A stretch of DNA of 7,910 nucleotides from Actinomycetes bacterium (GTDB taxonomy: Bacteria; Actinomycetota; Thermoleophilia; RBG-16-64-13): positions 1-7,910 of the forward strand of contig JAKAHF010000077.1 in the NCBI GenBank assembly GCA_021815245.1, in the 5' to 3' direction. The number at the start of each line of letters is the position of its first letter. Position 1 is the stretch's first letter. Under the pieces are notes generated by a model. The model saw nothing but the letters and a program-made list of their open reading frames with translations, searched no databases and was not told where the DNA came from. The translations under genes and the position numbers were made by a program. Positions 1 to 5,862 of this stretch are shown piece after piece.

Positions 1-1292
1 ACGTAGTGCACTACGATCTCGATCTCGCGGTCGATCCCGCATCGGGGCGACTCGACGGCCAAGCTACCATCGAGGCTCGGGCCACCCAGGACCTGACCGC
101 GTTCCATTTCGACTTCTCTTGGACCGACGATATCGACGCCGTGGCGGTCGACGGTGCCCCGGCCGACTGGCGACTGAAGGACGGTGAGCTGAAGATCTCG
201 AGCCCCGCTCAGCTGGCAGCCGGCCAGCAGTTCGAAGTGTCGGTGAGCTACTCCGGGGTGCCCGAATCGATAGAAGACGTATCGTCGTTGAGCGGCGGCT
301 GGCAGCGCTCCGGCGACGTCAGCTTCACGCTCGACGAGCCAGAAGGCGCCGCCACGTGGTTCCCGGGCAACGATCATCCCTCCGACAAGGCCACCTACAC
401 CATCAGCGTAACGGTGCCCAAGCCGTACGTGGCGGCAGCCAACGGCGTGCTCGTCACGACCGAGGACAAGGGAACAGACCAGACTTTCGTGTGGGAGATG
501 AGGCAGCCGCAGGCCAGCTACCTGGCGGCGGTCACCATCGCCAAGTATGTGCTGCATACGGGAGAGTCCCCAGATGGTGTCGCGCTGCGCAGCTACTTCG
601 ACTCGCGGCTGGCCGCCGAAGCGGAACCGCTTTTCGCGCGCGTGGGCGAGATGCTCGACTTCTTTGTCACGACCTTCGGGGCCTACCCGTTCGAAGCCTA
701 TGGTGTGGTCGTAGCCGGCGCGACGACGGGCGCGGCCATGGAAAACCAAACCCTGTCGCTGTATGGCGAAGACGTGCTGATGGATGAGATGCTGGGCGAC
801 GCCATCACCAGCGATTTCTACGTCTCGCACGAGCTCGCTCACCAGTGGTTCGGCAACAGCCTGACGCCTGCGCGCTGGAGCGACATCTGGCTGAACGAGG
901 GCTTCGCGACCTACGCGAGTTGGTTGTGGCTGGAGCACGACAGGGGACGGCAAACGTTCGACGCCATGATCCGGCGGAGCCTCATGAGGCTTGCGAATGA
1001 GCGTTTCGCCCCCTTGTCCGACCCCGGCGCCGACGGACTGTTCACCGCGAATGTCTACCTGCGGGGAGCCTTGACCGTTCATGCCTTACGGCTCACCGTC
1101 GGCGACGAGGTCTTCTTCGCGATCCTCAGGGAGTGGGTGTCGCGCTACGAATACGGCACTGTGGAGACGGCCGGGTTCATCTCCTTGGTGAAGGAGTTGG
1201 CGACCGACGTGCCGGGCGAGCAGCTGGACGCCCTGTTCACCTCCTGGCTGGACGAAGGAGGACTGCCTGCACTGCCGGGAGCCGCTTCGTGA
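1..1292 (+). CDS. M1-family zinc aminopeptidase (5' partial)
   Basis: This gene encodes a gluzincin aminopeptidase that removes N-terminal residues from peptides, probably in the cytoplasm. Counting residues from the in-frame GTG at position 6, the zinc site is HELAH at 275-279, followed after 18 residues by the third ligand Glu298 in WLNEGFATY; this is the M1 HExxH-x18-E signature. The substrate-anchoring exopeptidase motif is AAMEN (243-247), with Ala in place of the usual first Gly. Tyr351, in the NVYLRGAL segment, is the likely transition-state tyrosine. The visible start (VHYDLDLAVDP) is already inside the conserved N-terminal beta domain, and the reading frame stays open to the left edge, so I regard the true start as upstream and position 6 as an internal GTG. 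The protein ends soon after the catalytic domain, so it is a short M1 form lacking the long C-terminal helical domain of PepN/ERAP. It leads a four-gene run, and its stop overlaps the next start (GTGA, 1289-1292). The family call is very secure; the substrate is unknown. Confidence 0.93.
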   Translation, partial: VVHYDLDLAVDPASGRLDGQATIEARATQDLTAFHFDFSWTDDIDAVAVDGAPADWRLKDGELKISSPAQLAAGQQFEVSVSYSGVPESIEDVSSLSGGWQRSGDVSFTLDEPEGAATWFPGNDHPSDKATYTISVTVPKPYVAAANGVLVTTEDKGTDQTFVWEMRQPQASYLAAVTIAKYVLHTGESPDGVALRSYFDSRLAAEAEPLFARVGEMLDFFVTTFGAYPFEAYGVVVAGATTGAAMENQTLSLYGEDVLMDEMLGDAITSDFYVSHELAHQWFGNSLTPARWSDIWLNEGFATYASWLWLEHDRGRQTFDAMIRRSLMRLANERFAPLSDPGADGLFTANVYLRGALTVHALRLTVGDEVFFAILREWVSRYEYGTVETAGFISLVKELATDVPGEQLDALFTSWLDEGGLPALPGAAS

Positions 1293-1702
1293 GTGATGGC
1301 GGCAACTCCGTCCGGACGGGGTTCGACCGGTCGCGCGAGCGCTACGAAGGTCTGATCAGGCACGTCATCCCCGAACACGAGAGGCACGACGCCCTCATCG
1401 CCGAGGCGGTGGGCGACGCGGCGCCACAGACGGGCGGAGTTTTTGTCAACAGCGATATGATCGCCGGTGTAGACGAGAGCGCCGCGGTGGCGATGATCGA
1501 CGAGTGGCGCCGCTACGTGCATTCGCGCGGAGACGATCCCGATGAATGGCAACAGTGGCTGGTCGGCGAAGACGACCAACCCGCGACAGAAGGTCAGCAG
1601 AGCGCCTGGTTGAGATCGGCGGGCTTCGCCGAAGTGGAGACGATCTGGAAGATGGCCGGTTTCGCGATAGTGCGCGCTACCAAGGCCCTCGGGGGCGACT
1701 AG
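1289..1702 (+). CDS. Class I SAM methyltransferase-like ORF lacking its SAM-binding core (probable remnant)
   Basis: The ORF encodes 137 residues from GTG 1289, chosen because it overlaps the previous stop as GTGA and has GGGAG at 1277-1281 seven bases upstream. Both ends look like one family of small SAM-dependent methyltransferases. Residues 12-41 (FDRSRERYEGLI, then a VIPEH segment) resemble the N-terminal cap helix. Residues 49-137 resemble the family's C-terminal half: GGVFVNSDMIAG is the strand after the 'PGG' turn, followed by a Trp-containing helix, then AWLRSAGFAEVETIWKMAGF and a final FAIVRATK strand. Between them only about seven residues (GDAAPQT) replace the roughly 95-100 residues that normally hold the G-x-G-x-G SAM loop, the acidic ribose-binding residue and the active-site strand. 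Without that core it cannot bind SAM in the usual way. I infer an in-frame internal deletion: either a decaying gene kept open by coupling to the transporter 2 bases downstream, or a repurposed small protein. The family assignment is from memory of its sequence pattern. Confidence 0.72.
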   Translation: MSDGGNSVRTGFDRSRERYEGLIRHVIPEHERHDALIAEAVGDAAPQTGGVFVNSDMIAGVDESAAVAMIDEWRRYVHSRGDDPDEWQQWLVGEDDQPATEGQQSAWLRSAGFAEVETIWKMAGFAIVRATKALGGD

Positions 1703-1704
1703 GC

Positions 1705-2976
1705 ATGCCGGCGCCTCCGCGTACGCTCCGGTCGCGACTGGGCAGTCTTCGCTTCTACTTCAGCCGCGACTTCCTGCGCTACCTCGGACCCGGCTTCATC
1801 GTGACGGTGGGCTTCGTCGACCCCGGCAACTGGGCCACCAATGTCGCCGGGGGCAGCGATTTCGAGTACAAGCTGCTGTGGGTGATCACGCTGGCGACGC
1901 TCATGCTCATCCTCTTTCAAGGTCTTTCGGCGCGTCTCGGCATCGTCACCGGCCACAGCCTCGCCTACAACGTGCGGCAGCGCTTCTCGCGCCGGTGGAG
2001 ATTCGTATTGGGAAGCACCATCGTGATCGCGTGCATCGCTACCGACATCGCCGAGCTGCTCGGTGGCGCTCTGGGCTTCAAGCTGCTCTTCGGGTTGCCT
2101 CTGGTGGCCGGGGGAGTTATCACGCTCGTGCTGAAGGTGGCGCTGATCCTGACCGGGCGCTACCGGCACGTGGAGCGGATCGTGGTGCTCTTCATCGGCA
2201 TCATCGCCTTCTGCTACCTTGTCGAGCTGGCCCTCGTCGATCCCGACTGGATGCGGGCCGCCCGCGGGGCGTTCGTACCCGATCTCAACGGGGCGAGCAT
2301 CGCCATAGCGATCGGCATGCTCGGCGCCGTCATCATGCCGCACAACATCTATCTGCACTCAAACGTGGTGCTCAACCGCGACATGCCCGACGACGACGAG
2401 GGCAGGCGGCGGCTGATCAGGTACGAGCAGGGCGACACGGCCATCGCGATGGGTCTGGGCTGGATGGTCAATTCGGCGATGGTGGTCGTGGCCGCCGCGG
2501 TCTTCTTTCGCAACGGCATCACGGTGAGCAGCCTCGACCAAGCCTCCAGCACGCTGGAACCGCTGGCCGGCAGTGCGGCCCGCCTTCTCTTCGGCATCGG
2601 CCTGCTGCTGGCAGGGTTGGGGTCGAGTTTCACGTCGGCAATGGCCGAGGTGAACGTGCTGACCGCATACCTCGGCAGGCCCGAGAATCCGCGCACCACG
2701 TTCTATCGCATCAGCCTTTTCGTGCTCGCGTTGCCGGCGCTCGTGGTCATCGCCTCGGGCATCGACTCGTTCAAGATCCTCATCTTCAGCCAAGTGGCCC
2801 TCAGCATCCAGTTGCCGTTGACCCTGTTTCCGCTCGTGCTGCTCGTCTCCGACCGCCGTATCATGGGGGTCTTCGCCAGCCGGGGCATCGAGCGCATCCT
2901 CGCCTGGGCGGGCGCGGTCGTTGTCACCGTCCTCAATCTTCTGCTGATCTACAGTCTCGCCGGAGGTCCGCTGTGA
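1705..2976 (+). CDS. Nramp-family divalent metal (Mn2+/Fe2+) transporter
   Basis: This is a 423-residue inner-membrane, proton-coupled importer of divalent transition metals, MntH-like in length. The first helix carries FVDPGNWATN with the DPGN metal-binding motif at residues 39-42; the sixth carries the MPHN motif at 211-214, followed by IYLHS. In characterised Nramps these two unwound helices supply the Asp, Asn and Met ligands, and the Met favours Mn2+/Fe2+ over Ca2+/Mg2+; all three are present here. About eleven hydrophobic segments follow the short cytosolic N-terminus, as expected. I chose ATG 1705, two bases after the preceding stop, because the protein begins normally there (RFYFSRDFLRYLGPGF is the conserved lead-in to helix 1); in-frame sequence upstream lies over the methyltransferase-like ORF and is unrelated to Nramp. 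Its own ribosome binding site is weak (a G-run about 8 bases upstream), so it probably relies on coupling. Its stop overlaps the UspA start (TGATG). The family is very secure; whether Mn or Fe is the physiological substrate is not determinable here. Confidence 0.93.
   Translation: MPAPPRTLRSRLGSLRFYFSRDFLRYLGPGFIVTVGFVDPGNWATNVAGGSDFEYKLLWVITLATLMLILFQGLSARLGIVTGHSLAYNVRQRFSRRWRFVLGSTIVIACIATDIAELLGGALGFKLLFGLPLVAGGVITLVLKVALILTGRYRHVERIVVLFIGIIAFCYLVELALVDPDWMRAARGAFVPDLNGASIAIAIGMLGAVIMPHNIYLHSNVVLNRDMPDDDEGRRRLIRYEQGDTAIAMGLGWMVNSAMVVVAAAVFFRNGITVSSLDQASSTLEPLAGSAARLLFGIGLLLAGLGSSFTSAMAEVNVLTAYLGRPENPRTTFYRISLFVLALPALVVIASGIDSFKILIFSQVALSIQLPLTLFPLVLLVSDRRIMGVFASRGIERILAWAGAVVVTVLNLLLIYSLAGGPL
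2962..2967 (+). promoter_or_regulatory. Ribosome binding site of the UspA gene
   Basis: GGAGGT lies within the last codons of the transporter gene, 8 bases before ATG 2976. It supports that ATG (rather than GTG 2973 one codon earlier, which would leave only 5 bases) as the start of the stress-protein gene. Confidence 0.75.
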
Positions 2977-3383
2977 TGTACGACTGCATCCTCGTCCCGC
3001 TCAATGGCGGTTCCAACGACGAGGCCGTCATCGACCACGTGGCGTCGCTGGCGGAGGCCGTCGGGGGGCATCTGGTGCTGCTCCAGGTGGTCCACAGCCA
3101 TTCGCGCGACGAGGCCGCGTACATGGAGCAGGAGGCCGGCAAGTATCTGCTGGCCTGGGCCGACCGATTGCGGGCCAGGGGGCTCGAGGCCGAGACTCAG
3201 GTGGTACAGGGCGAGCCCGCCGAAGCCATCAATCGCTACGCCGACGAGCTGAGCGCCGATCTCATCGTGATGGCCACGCATGGCCACAGCGAGCTGCGTC
3301 ACGTTCTAGCGGGCTCGGTGACAGAGGACGTGGTGCGCAACGGCAGCGTCCCGGTGCTGCTCGTGCGTCCGCCTAGGACGTAG
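2976..3383 (+). CDS. Universal stress protein, UspA family, single domain
   Basis: This 135-residue cytoplasmic protein has a Rossmann-like alpha/beta fold that usually binds ATP and dimerises. The N-terminus (MYDCILVPLNGG) is the first strand and phosphate-proximal loop; QVVQGEPAEAINRYADEL is the typical central strand and helix; the C-terminal signature reads MATHGHSELRHVLAGS, then the VPVLLVR final strand. Compared with the ATP-binding pattern G-2x-G-9x-G-S/T, the first Gly is Ala, a common substitution in this family, and the second Gly and the final GS are intact, so ATP binding is likely. Nramp transporters fused to a C-terminal UspA domain are known, so a separate UspA gene overlapping the Nramp stop by one base (TGATG) suggests a regulatory or sensing partner of the transporter. 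The 3' end runs 11 bases into the end of the convergent acetyltransferase gene. No specific function can be assigned beyond the family. Confidence 0.92.
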   Translation: MYDCILVPLNGGSNDEAVIDHVASLAEAVGGHLVLLQVVHSHSRDEAAYMEQEAGKYLLAWADRLRARGLEAETQVVQGEPAEAINRYADELSADLIVMATHGHSELRHVLAGSVTEDVVRNGSVPVLLVRPPRT

Positions 3384-4086
3384 AGGCGATGTCGAACTCG
3401 GCGCGGTAGCGGCACACCCCGCACTTGCCCGCCAATTTGCCGGCCGACAGCTCGAGGGCCATGAAGTGGTCGGCCGGTGCATCGGTCTCCCAGCGCAACC
3501 CCCAGCGGTCGGCGGCGATGAACCCGAATCTGGCGTAGTAGGCAGGATCTCCGACCACCACGACTCCGGCTACGCCCGAGTCGCGTAGTCGCTCCAAACA
3601 GGACTCGATGAGAAGCGTGCCGACTCCCTGGCCCTGATACTCGGGCAGCACGGCCACCGGTCCGAGGCCCAGCAGTTGCTCTTCCTCCTGGTCGGTCGTG
3701 ACTCTCACCGGCGTCACGAGCACGTGACCGACCACCTCGCCGCCGACGATCCTTGCCCGGCCCGGGTCATTGTCACCGCACTCCCGGTCGTCTTCGGCAC
3801 CCCGGCCCTCCCCGCTCGAGCCGTCGCTCCAACCCTGGCCCTCGCGCCCCCATGTGGAGAGAGGGGTGCACACACCTTCGGACGATCCGACGGGGACTTC
3901 CTCGGCACCGACGACCGCGACCATGGACAGCTTGACCACCCCGGCCGCCCTGAGGGCGTCAACGATCATTGCCTCGGCCGCGCCGTTGAAAGCCGCCTCG
4001 TTGACCCGTCTCACCGCTGCTACATCGTCGATGTCCTCGTAGCGGATCCTAACGTGCGACGCCGGGTGCGTCGATGTCGAGCTCAT
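3373..4086 (-). CDS. GNAT-family N-acetyltransferase, YhbS-like, with internal linker insertion
   Basis: This 237-residue protein transfers an acetyl group from acetyl-CoA to an unknown amine. Residues 12-60 form the GNAT N-terminal part (VRIRYEDIDDVAAVRRVNEAAF). Residues 141-156 contain the acetyl-CoA site, LGPVAVLPEYQGQGVG, with the Q-x-x-G-x-G pyrophosphate loop at 151-156. The later VVVVGDPAYYARFGF segment (about 175-189) and the FMALELSAGKLAG tail are typical of the COG3153 (YhbS) subgroup. About 45-50 residues (63-112) rich in Gly, Ser, Glu and Asp interrupt the sheet between strands 2 and 3, where relatives have a short hairpin. ATG 4086 was chosen because it has GGAGG six bases upstream and begins the family's usual N-terminus; the frame stays open further upstream, but there it only shadows the thioesterase gene. 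The gene lies 29 bases downstream of the thioesterase on the same strand, so the two are likely co-transcribed. The C-terminal CGVC has two Cys, not enough to claim a metal site. Confidence 0.9.
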   Translation of the reverse strand: MSSTSTHPASHVRIRYEDIDDVAAVRRVNEAAFNGAAEAMIVDALRAAGVVKLSMVAVVGAEEVPVGSSEGVCTPLSTWGREGQGWSDGSSGEGRGAEDDRECGDNDPGRARIVGGEVVGHVLVTPVRVTTDQEEEQLLGLGPVAVLPEYQGQGVGTLLIESCLERLRDSGVAGVVVVGDPAYYARFGFIAADRWGLRWETDAPADHFMALELSAGKLAGKCGVCRYRAEFDIASTS

Positions 4087-4092
4087 GGTGCG

Positions 4093-4097
4093 CCTCC
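4093..4097 (-). promoter_or_regulatory. Ribosome binding site of the acetyltransferase gene
   Basis: On the minus strand GGAGG lies 6 bases before ATG 4086, in the gap after the thioesterase stop. It decides the start against the much longer upstream open frame. Confidence 0.7.
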
Positions 4098-4115
4098 GAG
4101 CCTCATCGATGATCG

Positions 4116-4562
4116 TCAGTGAGCGGCTGGAGGTGGCGGCTCGTGTCCTTCCAGCGCGACGATGGCAGCTCTGATCTCCTCGGGGATAGGCCGCTTCTTG
4201 CCGGCCACATAGTCGTACCAGACCAGATGGCACGTACTCCGGGCGGCAAGCTTCTCCAGCTTCGTGCTGTACGCTGCATGCTCCATCGTAAGCCGGTCGG
4301 TGCCGAGATTGGAGACTCGCGCTCCCAACACTAGGTTGTCGGGATACTTCACCGGCGCCAGGTACCGGCAGGTGACCGAAGCGATGATGGCGCCCGATTC
4401 GCGCCAAGCCGGTCCGGGGGGCTCGAGACCGAGCCGCCGCAGGTACTCGATACGCACCGTCTCGAAGTACCTGAGATACATGGCGTGGTTCACGTGGTCC
4501 AGCGAATCCTGGTCACCCCAGCGAACCGGGTGCTCCGTCACCACGGGATAGTCTTCAAGCAT
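4116..4562 (-). CDS. Hot-dog-fold acyl-CoA thioesterase (4HBT family)
   Basis: This 148-residue protein is predicted to hydrolyse an acyl-CoA thioester in the cytoplasm. The N-terminal signature is VRWGDQDSLDHVNHAMYLRYFE (residues 13 onward, split here as VRWGDQDSLDHVN then HAMYLRYFE). The second Asp of GDQD, residue 19, aligns with the catalytic Asp of 4-hydroxybenzoyl-CoA thioesterase; the Gly that usually precedes HVN is Asp22. The following long helix and the CRYLAPVKYPDNLVLGARV strands complete one hot-dog domain of normal length. ATG 4562 is preferred over a TTG six codons upstream because it follows GGAGG closely and the family normally starts within a dozen residues of the first strand. 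It is first of a two-gene minus-strand unit with the acetyltransferase. Its promoter must lie within 4563-4772, but I could not find a convincing one. The substrate (medium-chain, aromatic or other acyl-CoA) cannot be told from sequence. Confidence 0.91.
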   Translation of the reverse strand: MLEDYPVVTEHPVRWGDQDSLDHVNHAMYLRYFETVRIEYLRRLGLEPPGPAWRESGAIIASVTCRYLAPVKYPDNLVLGARVSNLGTDRLTMEHAAYSTKLEKLAARSTCHLVWYDYVAGKKRPIPEEIRAAIVALEGHEPPPPAAH

Positions 4563-4566
4563 CGGT

Positions 4567-4571
4567 CCTCC
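4567..4571 (-). promoter_or_regulatory. Ribosome binding site of the thioesterase gene
   Basis: On the minus strand GGAGG is 4 bases before ATG 4562. The spacing is slightly short but the match is strong, and it favours this start over TTG 4580. Confidence 0.6.
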
Positions 4572-4657
4572 GGCGCGCAACGTCTGACAACGGCATGGGC
4601 AGTGAGTGTAGACGATTCGGGAGCGCTCCGCGCCTTCCTGGGTCGAGAATGCTGCTC

Positions 4658-4686
4658 TTGATTTCTATGTGATATCACATTAGTAT
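4658..4686 (+). promoter_or_regulatory. Sigma-70-like promoter for the SPFH gene
   Basis: TTGATT (4658-4663) and TAGTAT (4681-4686) each match the -35 and -10 consensus at four of six positions and are separated by exactly 17 bases. The local AT-richness stands out from the surrounding GC-rich DNA. Transcription would begin near 4693, leaving a leader of about 80 bases before ATG 4773. The promoter is predicted from sequence only. Confidence 0.68.
4667..4680. promoter_or_regulatory. Perfect 14-bp palindrome (candidate operator) in the promoter spacer
   Basis: ATGTGATATCACAT reads the same on both strands and occupies bases 4-17 of the 17-base spacer, ending directly against the -10 element. 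A dimeric repressor bound here would block RNA polymerase. The site could also serve a minus-strand promoter toward the thioesterase, although I see no good -35/-10 pair there. The binding protein is unknown; the ribbon-helix-helix protein encoded at 5863-6063 is the local candidate. Confidence 0.62.
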
Positions 4687-4698
4687 CGTAGAAGTGCC

Positions 4699-4715
4699 CG
4701 GCACCCCCTGTGCCG
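4699..4715 (+). other. Stem-loop in the predicted SPFH leader
   Basis: CGGCAC, loop CCCCT, GTGCCG makes a perfect 6-bp GC-rich stem a few bases after the predicted transcription start. GTGCC recurs four times in 4694-4738, so alternative pairings are possible. It has no U-run, so it is not a classical terminator; it may stabilise the 5' end of the mRNA or be incidental in GC-rich DNA. Confidence 0.35.
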
Positions 4716-4758
4716 TGCCGCACGACCGGAACGTGCCGCCCCAGGGAGGGGCGCACAC

Positions 4759-4765
4759 AAGGAGG
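4759..4765 (+). promoter_or_regulatory. Ribosome binding site of the SPFH gene
   Basis: AAGGAGG is 7 bases before ATG 4773, the strongest Shine-Dalgarno sequence in the window. It fixes the start although the frame is open further upstream. Confidence 0.85.
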
Positions 4766-4772
4766 AAACGAG

Positions 4773-5807
4773 ATGGACGGGCAACGAACGGGTGCGCAGG
4801 GCGCGTCACTCAATCACGAACGCGAGGGGAGGGCTGCCAGTGGTTGGCCGATGTTGGCGGCTACGATCGTGTTCTACCTGGCGGCTATTGTGCTCTTCGT
4901 CGGAGCGGCTGTGCTGAACGACCGGGGCAGTCTGGGCGATCGGGGCGTCTTGGGCATGGTGATCCCGGGCATCGTGCTGCTCATCGCGGCGGCGTTCATG
5001 TCACCGGGGTTCTTCACGCTCGAGCCGAACGAGACCCGCGTGCTCGTGCTGTTCGGCGCCTATCGGGGCACGGTGAGGCAGGGAGGCTTCCGCTGGGCCA
5101 ATCCGTTCTACTCGAACGGGCCGGCGGTGAAAGCCGGTTCGGAGGGGTCTGGTCAGCAGGGCGCCGCGGGCGGCGCCAAGAAGGGGGCTCCGGCGTCGCG
5201 TCCGCGCAAGTATCCGCGCTACAAGGTGTCGGTGCGCGCGCGTACTCTCAATGGTCCGCGACTCAAGGTGAACGACCGGCGTGGCAATCCGGTCGAGATC
5301 GCGGCGGTCGTGATCTGGAGGGTCAAGGACACCGCGCAGGCCGTCTTCGATGTCGACGACTTCGAGCAGTATGTGGAGACGCAGAGTGAGACCGCTCTGC
5401 GCCACCTTGCCGGCTCCTACGCGTACGACCATGGTGAGGAAAACGAGGTGACTCTGCGCAGCAACGTCGACGAGGTATCGCAGGCGCTCAAAGATGAACT
5501 CGAGCAACGGCTGGCCCGCGCCGGGGTCGTGGTCGAAGAGGCTCGGCTGACCCACCTGGCCTATGCTCCCGAGATCGCTCAGGCCATGCTTCGCAGGCAA
5601 CAGGCCGAAGCGGTTATCGACGCACGCCAGAAGATCGTGCACGGCGCCGTCAGCATGGTCGACATGGCTCTTCGCGAGCTGGCCGACAAGTCGGTGGTCG
5701 ATCTCGATGACGAGCGCAAGGCGGCCATGGTCAGCAACCTCATGGTCGTGCTCTGCGGCGAGTCGGAGGTGCACCCTGTCGTCAACACCGGTACGCTCTA
5801 CTCGTGA
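4773..5807 (+). CDS. Membrane-anchored SPFH (stomatin/prohibitin/flotillin/HflKC) protein
   Basis: This is a 344-residue scaffold protein. After a polar N-terminus, residues 25-48 and about 58-82 are two hydrophobic segments joined by a short polar turn, which should anchor it in the membrane. The SPFH domain follows: LEPNETRVLVLFGAYRGTVRQGGF (read as LEPNETRVLVLFGAY and RGTVRQGGF, 83-106), LKVNDRRGNPVEIAAVVIWRV (split at 164-184), a FDVDDFEQYVETQSE segment (192-206), then ALRHLAGSYAYD. A charged helical stretch (about 231-290, with RRQQAEAVIDARQKI) is the oligomerising coiled region, and the tail ends HPVVNTGTLYS. Residues 116-147 are a Gly/Ala/Lys-rich insertion after ANPFYS, in a place where relatives connect two strands directly. 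SPFH proteins oligomerise into membrane microdomain rings and often work with proteases. Here the gene is followed by a DNA-binding protein and an aminopeptidase on the same strand. No NfeD partner or FtsH is present in the window. The specific role is unknown. Confidence 0.9.
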   Translation: MDGQRTGAQGASLNHEREGRAASGWPMLAATIVFYLAAIVLFVGAAVLNDRGSLGDRGVLGMVIPGIVLLIAAAFMSPGFFTLEPNETRVLVLFGAYRGTVRQGGFRWANPFYSNGPAVKAGSEGSGQQGAAGGAKKGAPASRPRKYPRYKVSVRARTLNGPRLKVNDRRGNPVEIAAVVIWRVKDTAQAVFDVDDFEQYVETQSETALRHLAGSYAYDHGEENEVTLRSNVDEVSQALKDELEQRLARAGVVVEEARLTHLAYAPEIAQAMLRRQQAEAVIDARQKIVHGAVSMVDMALRELADKSVVDLDDERKAAMVSNLMVVLCGESEVHPVVNTGTLYS

Positions 5808-5813
5808 CACACG

Positions 5814-5830
5814 CCGAAGTCAGACTTTGG
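5814..5830. promoter_or_regulatory. Interrupted palindrome before the ribbon-helix-helix gene
   Basis: CCGAAGTC-A-GACTTTGG is symmetric at seven of eight positions around A5822. With a single central base it is unlikely to be a good RNA hairpin and reads more like a dimer-binding operator. It lies 7 bases after the SPFH stop and about 32 bases before GTG 5863. No clear promoter accompanies it, and its half-site differs from the palindrome at 4667-4680. Confidence 0.4.
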
Positions 5831-5862
5831 TTAGGTTCTGAGAGTATGGACGTTGTGAGATA

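Noticed and set aside
1546..1704. N-terminal extension of the Nramp protein by 53 residues
   Set aside because: It overlaps the methyltransferase-like ORF, is Arg-rich and non-hydrophobic, and is absent from Nramp proteins of normal length.
1878..2975. Open frame of ~360 codons upstream of and in frame with UspA
   Set aside because: It lies entirely over the Nramp gene in another frame and translates to an Arg/His/Ala-rich string; the UspA fold begins only at 2976.
4103..4112. 10-bp palindrome TCATCGATGA between thioesterase and acetyltransferase
   Set aside because: It is short, lies in a 29-base gap with no promoter, and is partly explained by the thioesterase stop region; chance is the simplest explanation.
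4087..4407. N-terminal extension of the acetyltransferase by up to 107 residues
   Set aside because: It overlaps the thioesterase in another frame, has no family similarity, and ATG 4086 has a good GGAGG site.
5001..5810. Minus-strand open frame of 269 codons
   Set aside because: It is antisense to the SPFH gene and shows no recognisable motif or ribosome binding site.
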